A DNA stretch of 64,000 nt from Neostapfia colusana. Taxonomy: Eukaryota > Streptophyta > Magnoliopsida > Poales > Poaceae. Position numbers and translations under genes: made by a program. The notes under the pieces were generated by a model. The model was not told the origin of the DNA. It saw nothing but the letters and a program-made list of their open reading frames with translations, and made no database searches. Shown piece after piece: positions 12,071-22,185 of the stretch. The stretch's first letter is position 1; every line of letters starts with the position of its first letter. The DNA is taken from NCBI GenBank assembly GCA_030760725.1, contig JASWHV010000012.1:51243652-51307651 (forward strand), written 5' to 3'.

Positions 12071-13668
12071 TCTGGGAACTGGATTCGGCTCTTATTGGCT
12101 ATCTTTTTGATATTTTCTCTGTTCCAACTTCTTTTAAAATGTTTTCTCTATATGAAACATGAATACATGCAGAAACCAGATCTGAGGGTGTCACAATTTC
12201 ACAAACATGATAAAAACAGCAACTATCTTTATATGAATTTAATCCCAACATATATCCAATTAAAACAGCAACATACCTCCATCATAGTTTACCACTTATA
12301 ATGTCTCATCCTGCCATTAATCTTTCTCAACATTATCTCATGCTCATAATAACCATCTCATATTCATAACCATCTCATAATCTCATGACCGAAAACTAAA
12401 ACTCATTGTCATGACTCAACAGTCCCGGAAAAAAATCTTAATGACCAAACCATACCCGTACCAATAACCATACCAATAACCATCCCGAGTTTTCCCTCTA
12501 ATCATGGAAGTTGGCCAGGCGCTTGTGACCGGAAGCACGGCTATCATGGTAGTTTTACACTCTGCAGAGGTGGCACCACTTTACCCACAAGTTTGTGATT
12601 TCGTCACCCGTCGTCGACTGCAGAACCTCCATTATACCAGTACACAACCGTCGGTGTATGGCCAAGAGATACAAAATAGCTTTTACAAAGGGCCTACTAG
12701 ATGTATGGACTCACTAAGGTTTCACCAGCAGGCTCGAATCATCATTCTCCCACCTACGGACCCCCTCTTGTGCCATGCAGTTCCCACGGCAGTCCTCTCT
12801 CGACTCCCATTCCCCGCGCCTTCCACGGTCCATAACAATCTAGCAACTTACCTAATTAGTCAGCTAAGCCGCACCCATACTTGGCCTTGTGGTGGCACTA
12901 TTTTCCTGGCATGTGCTTGCATGAACCGGTCCATAGATCTACGGCAAGTAAACCACCATCTCATTCTACCACATCCACGAACCAAGTTTTCCTAGATCTC
13001 CCCCGACCCATGTTCCTTATCATCATCAAAGTTCCTGTGGCTTTTGTTCCTCACGGATCTCGATGTATTGGTGTTGTAGTCCTTCGTAGATGGCTCCCTG
13101 AGCTTGTCCTTCTACTCACGATCATACACATACAAGATTTACAGCAATCAAACATCATGCACAAACTTTACTCAAGATGCAATGGTGTAGATGGATGCAA
13201 ATCCTATGGTGCTGTTCCATTAAACCAGTTTGTACGTGTTCTTGCATGTTTTAATGAGCTTGCATGGGGTTTTATGGTGAACAAGGGTGTAAGGATCAAG
13301 TGTGGATGTGGTGATGATCTTGACTCAAGATCTAGATCAACTCCACCATCAAAAACCGATCAACACGTGATCTGTCCACACAAAAAAGCTTCTGTTCGAA
13401 CAAAACAGATGTGAAGAAACCGTGACGATGTCGTAAGATGGTAACGAAGACCTACCTCACTTCTCTTTGCTGGCAGGGCCTTCCTCCTAGCAATGGCAGC
13501 AGGACAGATCGTCGGCTCTCTTCCGGCGATGACAAGCGTGACAGGGCTAGTCGGCGGTCTCACCGGTGGCTGAACTCCGGCGAAGGGGGTTAACTCAGCG
13601 AGTTGGGGGCTAGGGCCTCTAAGTTATCGACTTGGAAAGGTGTTACGGCCAAGGGGGTTTTCGGGTTC

Positions 13669-13676
13669 TATTTATA
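13669..13676 (-). promoter_or_regulatory. TATA box of D2
   Basis: The minus strand reads TATAAATAGAACCCG, the same as the core promoter of C at 22178-22185. Confidence 0.6.
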
Positions 13677-13864
13677 AAGGGAAAAAGAAGAGTCCTACTC
13701 CGATTTGATTTTAAATAATAGTCCTATTCAATTTGTTTTGGATCTTAACAACTTATCTGCAATTGATTTGGGTGTGGTAGCAGCGTGGAAGAAATCGTGT
13801 CAGTTTCCTCAGTACCGGATATTCCCCCGCACACATGAGAAAAACCGTTTGGATCTCGTCACCT

Positions 13865-14575
13865 CCGCAGGGGTGAGCTCCGGAGGTTCAATGTGTCCAG
13901 CGAAGGCGGGGCCTCCCTTTTCCTCAGAGGCGGGCTCCGGTTGTGCCGCGTGTCTGGCGGGCGGGACCTCCCCTCTCCTCAGTGGCGAGCTCCGCGTGCA
14001 CCACATGTCTGGCGGGCGGGACCTCCCCTCTCCTCTGAGGCGAGCTCCGCGTGCGCCAAGTGTCAGTGCCGGACCTCCCCTCTCCTTAGAGGCGAGTCCA
14101 AGAGTGCCACGTGTCCAGCAGTGTCGGACCTCCCTTCTCCTTGGAGATGAGCTCCGAGGATGACACGTGTCCAGCAGTGTTGGACCTCCCTTCTCCTTGG
14201 AGGTAGCTCCGAGGATGACACGTGTCCAGCAGTGCCGGACCTCTCTTCTCCTCGAAGGTGACCTCCGAGGACGACATGTATCCCACGGGGCTGGGCCTCG
14301 CTTCTCCGCAGAGACTAGCTCCGAAGGGAACACGTGTACAGCGGGGCCGGACCTCTCAGAGGCGAGCTCCGAGGGTGACACGTGTCCCGCGGGGTCGGAC
14401 CTCACCTCTCCTCCGAGGTGAGCTCCGAAGGTGCCACGTGTCCAGCGGGGCTGGACCTCGCCCCTTCCGCAGAGGCGAGCTCCGAGCCTGCCACGTGGCC
14501 AGCAGTGCCAGAACTCACCCCCTCTGCAGGGATGAGCTCCGAAGGCGCCACGTGGCCAGCAGGCCACGGGAAATG
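13865..14575 (-). repeat. U3 minisatellite of D2, about 13 units with ACGTG sites
   Basis: Tandem units of about 50-60 bp each contain GAGCTCCG, a CCACGTGTCC or ACACGTGTCC type site, and GGACCTC with CTCC(T/G)CAGAGG. Unlike A2, many units keep the ACGTG core. Similar 50-60 bp units recur in C and in copia F. Confidence 0.9.
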
Positions 14576-14704
14576 TCGACGGCGCTCCTCCGTGAACTAG
14601 ATTTGGCTCTTTTTAGATATCTTTCTGATTCTTTCTCCGTTTCTGCTTCTTTTATGATGTTTCTCTATATGAAATGCATGGATATGAAATTGAAGGTGTT
14701 ACAA

Positions 14705-14845
14705 AAGGAAAGTGTTACGTGGAACAAAGTATTCCGTTGGTGTAAGGTACAATGGAGCCATCACACGGAAGCCGAAGCTACGTGGGAGCATAAGGAAGAC
14801 CTCAAGACATGATTCCCTCATCTTTTCTCCACTCTATTTCACTAC
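14705..14845 (+). pseudogene. Chromodomain fragment of gypsy element X
   Basis: The plus strand encodes WNKVFRWCKVQWSHHTEAE and ATWEHKEDLKT, then a TGA and the remains of FPHLFST. This is the C-terminal chromodomain of a family 2 pol, aligning with 20780-20900 of C, where the Thr-stop is Val. The domain in this clade is thought to steer integration to particular chromatin. The 5' side is cut by D2 at 14704. Confidence 0.88.
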
Positions 14846-15417
14846 CATGCATTGCATACATTTTTCATGTAGAGAAGCATTTAAAAAGAAGAAGAAATAA
14901 AAAGAGAAATATAGAAGCTAAAAAATAATAAAAGGAAATAGAAATGGAAAATAATGAAAATAAATAGAAAAGGAAATAAATAAAAAGAAAAATAAAAAAT
15001 AAAATAGCCAAATTGGTCCACCACAATTTTTACCCAAAATTTCCCAATTTTCCCCCAAATTCCCCTCTCCCCTAATCTTCCAAATTTTTCCAACTTCCTG
15101 ATTTTCCCCAAATTCCTAAAAATTCGCCTAGGGTGATTTTTCCCGACATTTGGGGGAATTTCCCCCTAATTTGGCCGTGCTACTTAGGGGGGGACCGTAA
15201 TAGGCCCCACCCCTTGGCCGCAGCCCATTAAGGTGGGAAACCCTAGCTGCCCCCTTGTTGGATTTTTGTGGCCTTTTATTTATCAATTAATCTCAGCCAT
15301 TGATGGAAAATAAAAAATAAAATCCCAGCCCCTAGCTCCCACATCTTTTAAAACTTAATCTCAGCCCTTGGATAATTGGGTTGCTAAAATCCTAGCCACC
15401 CTAGCTTTTTTCCCCCT

Positions 15418-15425
15418 TATAAATA
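15418..15425 (+). promoter_or_regulatory. TATA box in X LTR fragment
   Basis: TATAAATA followed by TAACCCTCC and a C-rich leader, in the layout of an LTR core promoter. Confidence 0.5.
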
Positions 15426-15493
15426 TAACCCTCCCCCCTAGCTGCACCCCACCCCTCTTTTGGGCCCCCCTCTCCCTTGCTGCCAAGTCGCTG

Positions 15494-15511
15494 CCCCCCC
15501 CCCCCCCCCCC
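15494..15511 (+). repeat. 18-C homopolymer
   Basis: Eighteen consecutive cytosines in the leader of the X LTR fragment. Its length is prone to sequencing or slippage error. Confidence 0.9.
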
Positions 15512-15680
15512 GCACCCCTGCTAGAGTTTGGCCGCCGTCGAATTCCGTCACGCCTCGCCGTCGCCAGAGAAGAAGCCCCTGACGTTCTGCCCTAGCCGCA
15601 GCCTCATAATTCTCCACAGAAAATCTTCCGCTGCCTCCGTTGCAAGGAGGAGAGGAGGAAAAAGTGAGTTAGGAAACTGT

Positions 15681-16029
15681 GACGCATCAAGACAAGGTCT
15701 TGGATGTGTGCTCATGCAAGAAGGACAAGTCGTAGCCTATGTGTCGATACAACTAAAGAAACACGAGCTGAACTACCCAACACATGACTTGGAGCTAGCA
15801 GCCGCGGTATATGCCTTAAAGATTTGGAGGCATTATATCCTTGGCCACCGATGTGAGATCTATACGGATCACAAAAGCCTCAAGTACATATTCACGCAAA
15901 CGGATTTGAATTTGAGTCAACGTCGATGGTTGGAACTCATCAAGGATTATGATGTTGGGATCAATTATCACCCCGGAAAGGCCAATGTAGTAGCTGATGC
16001 ATTGAGCCGAAAGAGAGCATGTCACCAAC
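15681..16029 (+). pseudogene. RNase H fragment of C
   Basis: It reads CDASRQGLGCVLMQEG, YPTHDLELAAAVYALKIW, IYTDHKSLKYIFTQTD and VVADALSRKRACHQL, a near match to RH of A2. It begins abruptly after an unrelated LTR fragment and is interrupted after His-Gln by the solo LTR. Coding resumes at 19461 with the same triplet phase once the 5-bp target duplication is removed. The RT that should precede it is missing. Confidence 0.9.
16025..16029 (+). repeat. Target site duplication CCAAC, left copy
   Basis: CCAAC directly precedes the solo LTR and is repeated at 19456-19460. Five bp is the usual size for gypsy integration. Confidence 0.95.
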
Positions 16030-19000
16030 TGTAACACCCCAAAACCCGTTAAGAGGATAATTTAAAAATTTTTGGACGTATTGCATGTGGTGTAGAAATT
16101 AAAATTGGAATTCAAATTAAACTCAAAACAGAAAAGAAAAAGAAAAAGAAAAATAAAAAACAAACCTCCCCGGCCAGCGGGCCGAAACCCACCAGCCGGC
16201 CCACCTCACCCCCGCGCCAGCCCGCAGCCGCGCGCCCGCTTCCCTCTCACTGACATGCGGGGCCCGCCTGTCGTCCCCGACCTCCCGCTCGCGCCGACCC
16301 TGGACTCTTCCGCGCGTGCGATCGTAACCGACCCGGATTTCCGCGTCCCTCAGCCCGACTCTCGGTCCCAGAAGACTCAAACTCGATCTAAACAATCCCA
16401 CCGCCCTCCCCCGGCTATATAAACCCCGGCATCGTCCCGATTTGTACCCACGATCAGCCGATTTTCCTTCCGGTGAGAACCCGAGTTTCTACGGCCAATT
16501 TCGCTCGATCTTCGCTCGGGATTTCTGATCTAACGCGCTGATCTTGATCCACCGCCTCCGGGGAATCACGCAGGAGCAGAAAACTCGGTAGATTTCGCCC
16601 TAGACACAGCTCCGACGAGCCTCGCCGCTGTTCCAGCTCGGACCTCGTCGCCGACCGGCTTCCAGGACCTCCGAGCTCAAGAAAACCCCCGAGGTGAGAT
16701 CCCCGACCTCCCCTCTACCGATCTATGCCATGAGATCCCAGTTTTAGGAAGAATTGACGAAGATCCGAAGTTTTCCGTCGAGATCGCCGCCTCCCGCCGC
16801 CGCGCGCCACCGGGCAGCGCCGCCCGCGCTCGATCAGAGCGACGTGGCCGCATGTGCGCCGTCTATTTTAAATCGCATGGTAGAATTTAAATCCCCGCGT
16901 ACCGGTTCGACGTTATAATCTCAGCCGTCTATTTTAAATCGGATGGTCCATGTCAGCCCGGCATTATAAAGGCCGGGATTCTTACGCGCTACCCCCTGGG
17001 GATCTCGGAAAATACGAGCTAGCCCCGAAAACTTCTGATCTAGCCCCTGGAACTTCAGAAATTCATGTAAATTCAATTAAAAATCAGTTTTAGCCCCTGG
17101 ACTTAATAAAAATTAGGAAAACCCCTCTGTTATGTGTAGATAGACCCCTGGAAATTTATGAAATAATATAGTAGACCCTGTAGTGGGGTGAGTTTACTTT
17201 TTAACCTTATATAATATTAAATTTAGGAATTTGAATATGAAATTAAGATTTAAATTTAAAAGGGTGAGGCACACACATTGTAAATTCAAGTTTAAACTCC
17301 ACTAACAATTGGAAAACTTTAGAATGAGCTAAAAAAAAATTTTAGGCTGAAATGAAATCTGTTTGGGTGTGTTCATGTTTATTTGATCTAGAAACACATT
17401 TTAGGCTAGGAAATAATTCTGAAAATTTGTAAAATAAATGTAAAATGGTTCACATTAGAGGAGAAGTTCAAAAATATATTATTTACTATTTTAGATCAGA
17501 ACCTATTCTGTTTATATGATGTGTCATACTATTTTCATTATAAAGTTCACAATTAGGTATAGAAAATAAATCTTAAAATATAGGAAAATAGGTATGCATA
17601 ACTAGAAAATGATAAATAAAATCTCCAAAACCCAAAGATTTCAGTTTTGGATTTGGTAGAAGATCTGAAAACCCATTTGGAGTAGGAAAATACCTTCCAT
17701 GCATACTTGGTAGCTAAGATGTGTATTAATTGAATATAAGAAATTTGTTTAAATTGGAAATTCATATATAGTGTACAAATATAAATCTGAATACAAAAGT
17801 TAGAAATCATATGCACATGTTTAAAAGTGCATGTAAGCCCAAAATCAACACACATAGAGTAACCACAACACATAGAAATGTGAATGACTTTCATAAATGA
17901 ATGTGTGGTTTGTATGAAGTAAAAGTGTGAACTATGTCTTATGGATTGTTGTTTTCTTTTGCTATGTGTGTTGGCATGAATAGAACCTGCCCCAGAGCAA
18001 GTTCTCCCCTTCCAAGAACAAGACTTTCCATTCTCAGAGCAGCAGGAAGAAGGCAAGTGTCCTTGACCACTTTGATCCTATGCTAGGATGTGTAGATAGA
18101 ATTATTTGCATTGTCAATTGAAATATGAAACCCATGCTAGGAAGTTTCCCTAGAATTGCATTACCTTGCTTTCCTTGAAGATTGGGTTGGGATTTGCATT
18201 ATTATGTCATTCATTCATATTACTTATGCTTAGCCATGCTTAGAATGGGATAAGTAGAATGTGATATCATCAACTTGTTTACCTTATTCTTGAATGAGAT
18301 ATTATGAGTTATGTAGAGGTAGGGATCAAGGCAAGTTGGAAGTTTTGGTTGGTGCTGGGTGCACGAGACTCGGGTTTGTGTTTAGTACTTGCCTGGATCC
18401 TAAGGACCGGTTCATGGAGCATGTAACCTGGCTTTACCGTGCCAACCACATGCTGAGATGGGGCAGCTTGGCCAATTAATTTGGTGTATCCCCGGCGTAG
18501 TATGGGTGTGTTGGATGGTGCGGGGAATAGGTGTCAGCTGGACTACCATATGAACCGCGAGGCTCAAGAGGGGGCCACTGCAGCGGGGTTGGAGCCTCTT
18601 GTATGCTGTTAGGGGTGAAACCTCAGTGGACCCACGCTCGTCGGGAATCCCTTTGTAAAGGCTTCGTAGTGATCTCCTGGCTACACACCTGGGAAGTGTG
18701 AATGTGGTTCGTGGCCACTGGCATAATGGAGGTTCTTTTAGTCCACCCGACAACGGGGGATGAAATCACTACATGTGGGTAAAGTGGTGCAAACTCTGCA
18801 GAGTCAAAACTGTCATTACAGCCGTGCTCACGGTCAAGAGCGGCTTGGACTTATTCATGATTAGAGGACGATGACTTTGGAAGTTGTGGATGTTAAGCGG
18901 GGAGTTTAACATCGGAAATGATGTTATGGTTATTTGATTATGATGATGGGTTGGGAGATTGGGACCATTTCACCTATGTAGTAATGTAGGTGCTTAATAA

Positions 19001-19455
19001 GCTAAGGTAATAGGTATTAATTGCGTAGTGATTTAACCATGAGTCCAACCTCTCCTTGTTCTAGCCATGCATGACATAACTTTCCCACACTTGCTGAGTA
19101 CCAATGGTACTCAAACTTGCATATTTGTTGGTTTATATTGCTGCTCAGGTCAAGAGAATGATGTGGTGTTTAATGACCAAGACTTCGGACCCGAAGAAGG
19201 ATTTTAGGTTCATGGAGTCGCCCGGGCAACGCCTGTAACGGAGCCCACAAGAATAATATTTCCGCTGCTGTTTTCTTTACATGTTATGAACTTATTATTG
19301 TCCATCGAGACATATGCTATGTAAGACTTATTTATATTCGACACCTGGCTTGTAATAAATGATGCTTCACTATTTGTCATCACATGTATGAGAAAATGAT
19401 CCTGGCATACATGTGATATTCACTCGGTTGTTCTTCGGAGAAACCGGGTGTGACA
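16030..19455 (+). mobile_element. Solo LTR of family 1 (3426 bp)
   Basis: A complete LTR (TGTAACACCCC...GGGTGTGACA) with no internal sequence is flanked on both sides by CCAAC. This is the product of LTR-LTR recombination after insertion into RH of C. From left to right it has a GC-rich U3, TATAAA at 16416-16423, a leader, an A+T-rich part (17150-17950), and the block at 18400-18850 shared with family 2 LTRs. Its orientation is opposite to E1, B and K. The 113-codon ORF on the minus strand at 18412-18753 is discussed under rejected items. Confidence 0.97.
16416..16423 (+). promoter_or_regulatory. TATA box of solo LTR
   Basis: TATATAAA within CCCCGGC...CCCCGGCATCG, identical in context to E1. 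If still active, it would drive transcription rightwards through IN of C. Confidence 0.65.
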
Positions 19456-19460
19456 CCAAC
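19456..19460 (+). repeat. Target site duplication CCAAC, right copy
   Basis: Exact repeat of 16025-16029 directly after the LTR end. Removing one copy and the LTR restores the RH-IN linker frame. Confidence 0.95.
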
Positions 19461-20171
19461 TCACGGTTCGGGAGCTACCGCCCGAGCTATGCAAGGAGTT
19501 CGAACGGTTACATCTCAGGTTCTTGAACGAGATGGAAGTGATGGAACTCCATTCTTCGCTGGAACAAGAGATAAGAGATGGCAAAGCAATGGATGAGGAA
19601 ATCAAGGAGATCAAGGAAAGTATCCGACAAGGCATAGATAAAGACTTCAAGGAAGAGGAGAAGGGTACGCTTTGGTTAGAAAAAAAGATTTGTGTGCCTA
19701 ACGCGAAGCATATCCGTGACATGATATTAAAGGAGGCACATGACTCACCTTATTCCATACATCCCGGCAGTACAAAGATGTACAAGGACCTGAAAACTTG
19801 TTCTTTGTGGGTTGGTATGAAAAGGGACAAAGCTGAATATGTTGCCTTATGCGAAACGTGCCAACGGGTGAAGGCCGAACATCAAAGACCCGCTGGACTG
19901 TTGCAACCATTAAAAGTACCCGAGTGGAAGTGGGAAGACATCAGCATGGACTTCATCGTCGGATTACCACGTACTCGGTCGGGTTACGACTCCATCTAGG
20001 TTATCGTGGACCGATTGATGAAAACAGCTCATTTTCTTCTGGTTAAAACCAAGTACCGCGTGGCAGATCTAGCCGAGCTGTATATGGAGCAAATTGTGTG
20101 TCGCCATGGCATCATGCAGCTTCGCTTATCACCCACAAACTGACGGGCAAACCTAGAGGACCAACCAAATT
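19461..20171 (+). pseudogene. Integrase N-terminal half of C (stop and core deletion)
   Basis: The RH-IN linker (VRELPPELCKEF) is followed by the HHCC zinc finger (HDSPYSIHPGSTKMY, CETCQRVKAEH) and the first catalytic Asp (ISMDFIVGLPRTRSGYDS). A TAG at 19997-19999 replaces the Trp expected before VIVDRL. Near 20113 the sequence jumps from MEQIVCRHG to the remains of the YHPQTDGQ region in a shifted frame. This removes the segment with the second catalytic Asp (SDRG...). The integrase cannot be functional. Confidence 0.88.
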
Positions 20172-20943
20172 TTGGAAGACATGTTGAGAGCCTGCGCCTT
20201 GAAACATGGGCGTAGTTGGGATAGGAGCTTGCCGTATGCCGAGTTCTCATACAATAACAGCTATCAAGCCAGCTTGAAGATGTCACCTTTCGAAGCATTG
20301 TATGGTAGATGGTGTAGAACGCCGCTATTTTGGAATGAGACCGGAGAAAACAAAGTGTTTGGACCCGAAGTGCTGCAAGAGGCTGCGAAGCAAGTCCAAA
20401 CAATATGGGAGAACTTGAAGGCTGCTCAGTCACGACAAAAAGGTTATGCGGACAATAGGCGAAGAAAGTTGACCTTTGAAGTAGGAGATTTCATGTACCT
20501 TAAGGTATCGCCTATCCGAGGCCAACGATGTTTTAACATCAAAGGCAAGTTAGCACCTCGCTACATCGGGCCATTTAAGATTTTGGGCAAGCGAGGAGAG
20601 GTAGCCTATCAACTAGAGCTGCCAATGCACCTCTCCGACGTGCATGACGTGTTTCATGTATCCCAGCTCAAGAAATGCTTGAGAGTACCAGAAGAACGAG
20701 TACCGATGGATGATCTAGAGCTCCAAGAGGATCTGACCTATGTGGAGCACCCCACCGAAATTTTGGACGTGAAGGAAAGGGTCACGAGGAACAAGGTAAT
20801 CCGTTGGTGCAAGGTACAATGGAGCCATCACACGGAAGCCAAAGCTACATGGGAACATGAGGAAGACCTCAAGGTGGAATTCCCTCATCTATTCTCCACT
20901 CTATCGAATCTCGAGGGCGAGATTCAGTTTAAGGGGGGTATGT
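20172..20943 (+). pseudogene. Integrase C-terminus and chromodomain of C
   Basis: The open frame from Met 20172 reads MLRACALKHGRSWDRSLPYA, SPFEALYGRWCRTPLFW, the GDFMYLKVSPIRGQRCF barrel, YIGPFKILGKRGEVAYQLEL, HDVFHVSQLKKCL, then the chromodomain VIRWCKVQWSHHTEAKATW and FPHLFSTLSN. It aligns with the same part of B and K. There is no stop before the PPT, and the frame stays open into the 3' LTR as far as 21470. The upstream integrase is deleted, so this Met is only the first in the fragment. Confidence 0.88.
20931..20940 (+). promoter_or_regulatory. Polypurine tract of C
   Basis: AAGGGGGGTA lies four bases before the 3' LTR (TGTGACACCC at 20945). It is the expected primer for plus-strand DNA synthesis. 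Confidence 0.88.
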
Positions 20944-21099
20944 TTGTGACACCCTCAATTTCATATTCACGCATACATGCATATTTCATATTGAGAAAAC
21001 ATTTTAAAAGAAGTAGAAATGGAGAAAGAATCAGAAAGATAGCCAAAAGAGCCAAATTCCAGTTCGTCGAGGAGCGCTGTAGACACTTCCCGCGGCCCG

Positions 21100-22000
21100 C
21101 TGGCCACGTGGCGCCTTTGAAGCTCATCCCTGCGGAAGGGGTGAGGTCCGGCATTACTGGCTACGTGGCAGGCTCGAAGCTTGCCTCTGCGAAAGGGTGC
21201 AAGGTCCAACCCTGTGGGACACGTGTTGCCCCCGGAGCTAATCTCTGCGGAGAAGCGAGGTCCAGTTCTGCGCGACACGTGTCGTCCCTGGAGCTAGTCT
21301 CTGCGGAGAAGCGAGGCCTAGCCACGCGGGACACATGGAATCCTCGGACCTCGCCTCCGAGAGGTCCGACACTATCGGACACGTGTCACCCTCGGAGCTC
21401 GCCTCCAAGAGCTCCGATACTATCGGACACATGTCACCCTCGGAGCTCGCCTCCGGGAGGTCCGACCTAGCGGGACACCTGTCGCCCTCGGAGCTCACCC
21501 CTACGGAAGGAGTGAGGTCTGGTCCTACTAGACACGTGTAGTCCTCGGAGCTCGTCTCCGAGGAGAAGACATTGCCTGACACGTGTCAACCTCAGAGCTC
21601 ATCTCTGAGGAGAAGGGAGGTCCGATGCTGCTGGACATGTGGCACTCCTGGAGATCACCTTCGAAGAGAGGGGAGGTCCGGCATTGACATGTGGCACTCT
21701 CGTAGCTCACCTACGAAGAGAGGGGAGGTCCGGCACTGACACGTGGCGTACGCGGAACTCGCCTCTGGAGAGAGGGGAGGATCCGACCCACCAGACACGT
21801 GGCGCACGCGGAGCTCACCTCTGAGGGAGAGGGAGGTCCAGCCCGCCAGACGCGAGGCGCACGTGGAGCTCACCTCTGAGGAGGTGGAGGTCCCGCCCGT
21901 CTGACACGCGGCACAACCGGAGCTCGCATCTGAGGAGAAGGGAAGCCCGGCCCCCACTGGACACATGGAGCCTCCGGAGCTTATCCCCGCGGAAGGACGA
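21100..22000 (+). repeat. U3 minisatellite of C LTR with intact ACGTG sites
   Basis: About 15 tandem units of 50-60 bp contain GGACACGTGTC or GACACGTGGC, CTCGGAGCTC, GCCTC(C/T)GAG and GAGGTCCG. Most units keep CACGTG or ACGTGTC, which match G-box or ABRE-type core sites known in plant promoters. It lies upstream of the TATA box, where an enhancer would be expected. Confidence 0.9.
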
Positions 22001-22177
22001 GATCCTTAAGTGTTTTTCCCCTGTACGTGAGTACCCGGTACTGAGGAAACTGACACGAATTCTTCCACGTTGAATACTGTAACCAAATCAATTGGAGATA
22101 AGTTGTTAAGATCCAAAACAATTTGAATATGACTCTTATTTGAAATCTAATCTGAGTAGGACTTTTTTCTTTCCCCT

Positions 22178-22185
22178 TATAAATA
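22178..22185 (+). promoter_or_regulatory. TATA box of C LTR
   Basis: TATAAATA followed by GAACCCGAAAC, downstream of the U3 array and upstream of a leader with TCGCCGGA-rich sequence. Confidence 0.65.

Larger units (their letters stand above)
5333..12195 (-). mobile_element. A2: Ty3/gypsy family 2 element, 5' LTR to integrase N-terminus, cut by E1
   Basis: This minus-strand element has a 5' LTR at 9020-12195, a PBS at 9004-9016, a short leader, then gag, PR, RT, RH and the start of IN. It is cut at 5332/5333 by E1, so its IN core, chromodomain and 3' LTR should lie left of the window. Its LTR ends at 12195, exactly where D2 sequence resumes with ATTTC, so A2 inserted into an older family 2 LTR with a probable target duplication ATTTC (12196-12200). 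Confidence 0.88.
9020..12195 (-). repeat. 5' LTR of A2 (family 2, 3176 bp)
   Basis: It is bounded by TGTGATGCCC on the left and GGGTGTCACA on the right (plus strand). It is colinear with D2 and with the LTR of C, but its R/U5 end differs (GCCCTGAATTC instead of GCCCGGTCCCG), so it belongs to another subfamily. From right to left it holds the U3 minisatellite (11410-12070), a TATA element (11217-11222), and the block at about 9860-10300 that is shared with family 1. Confidence 0.88.
12196..14704 (-). repeat. D2: family 2 LTR, left 0.5-0.7 kb displaced by A2
   Basis: It starts at ATTTCACAAACATG, an internal LTR position matching C. It continues through the shared block (12515-13000), a TATA box at 13669-13676 and the U3 minisatellite, and ends GGTGTTACA at 14704. 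The missing left part should lie beyond the 3' LTR of A2, outside the window. It interrupts chromodomain coding sequence; AAAGG (14705-14709) is the likely right target duplication. Whether it is a solo LTR or part of a full element cannot be told from here. Confidence 0.82.
14846..15680 (+). repeat. Truncated LTR-like segment of element X
   Basis: It follows the chromodomain of X. The first 60 bp (GCATTGCATACAT, GCATTTAAAAAGAAG) resemble the LTR start of C, but the polypurine tract and the first LTR bases are missing. An A-rich purine stretch follows (14880-15000), then AATTTCCCC-rich sequence, a TATA box at 15418-15425 and a poly-C run. Sequence changes abruptly near 15680 to RNase H of C. 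I read it as U3/R of a family 2-related LTR lacking the minisatellite. No gene is visible. Confidence 0.6.

Noticed and set aside
13809..14567. 252-codon minus-strand ORF with repeated peptide units
   Set aside because: It spans only the D2 minisatellite. The peptide repeat follows the DNA repeat, with no start context or partner.
13860..14575. CRISPR-like array of spaced repeats
   Set aside because: Units are contiguous imperfect tandem repeats with no unique spacers, inside a plant LTR, with no cas genes.
14880..15010. A-rich stretch as a SINE or LINE poly-A tail
   Set aside because: It is mixed A/G purine sequence continuous with LTR-like sequence on both sides. No target duplication or SINE promoter boxes were seen.
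17553..18056. 167-codon minus-strand ORF in the solo LTR
   Set aside because: A+T-rich LTR sequence; the frame is broken in the other family 1 LTRs.
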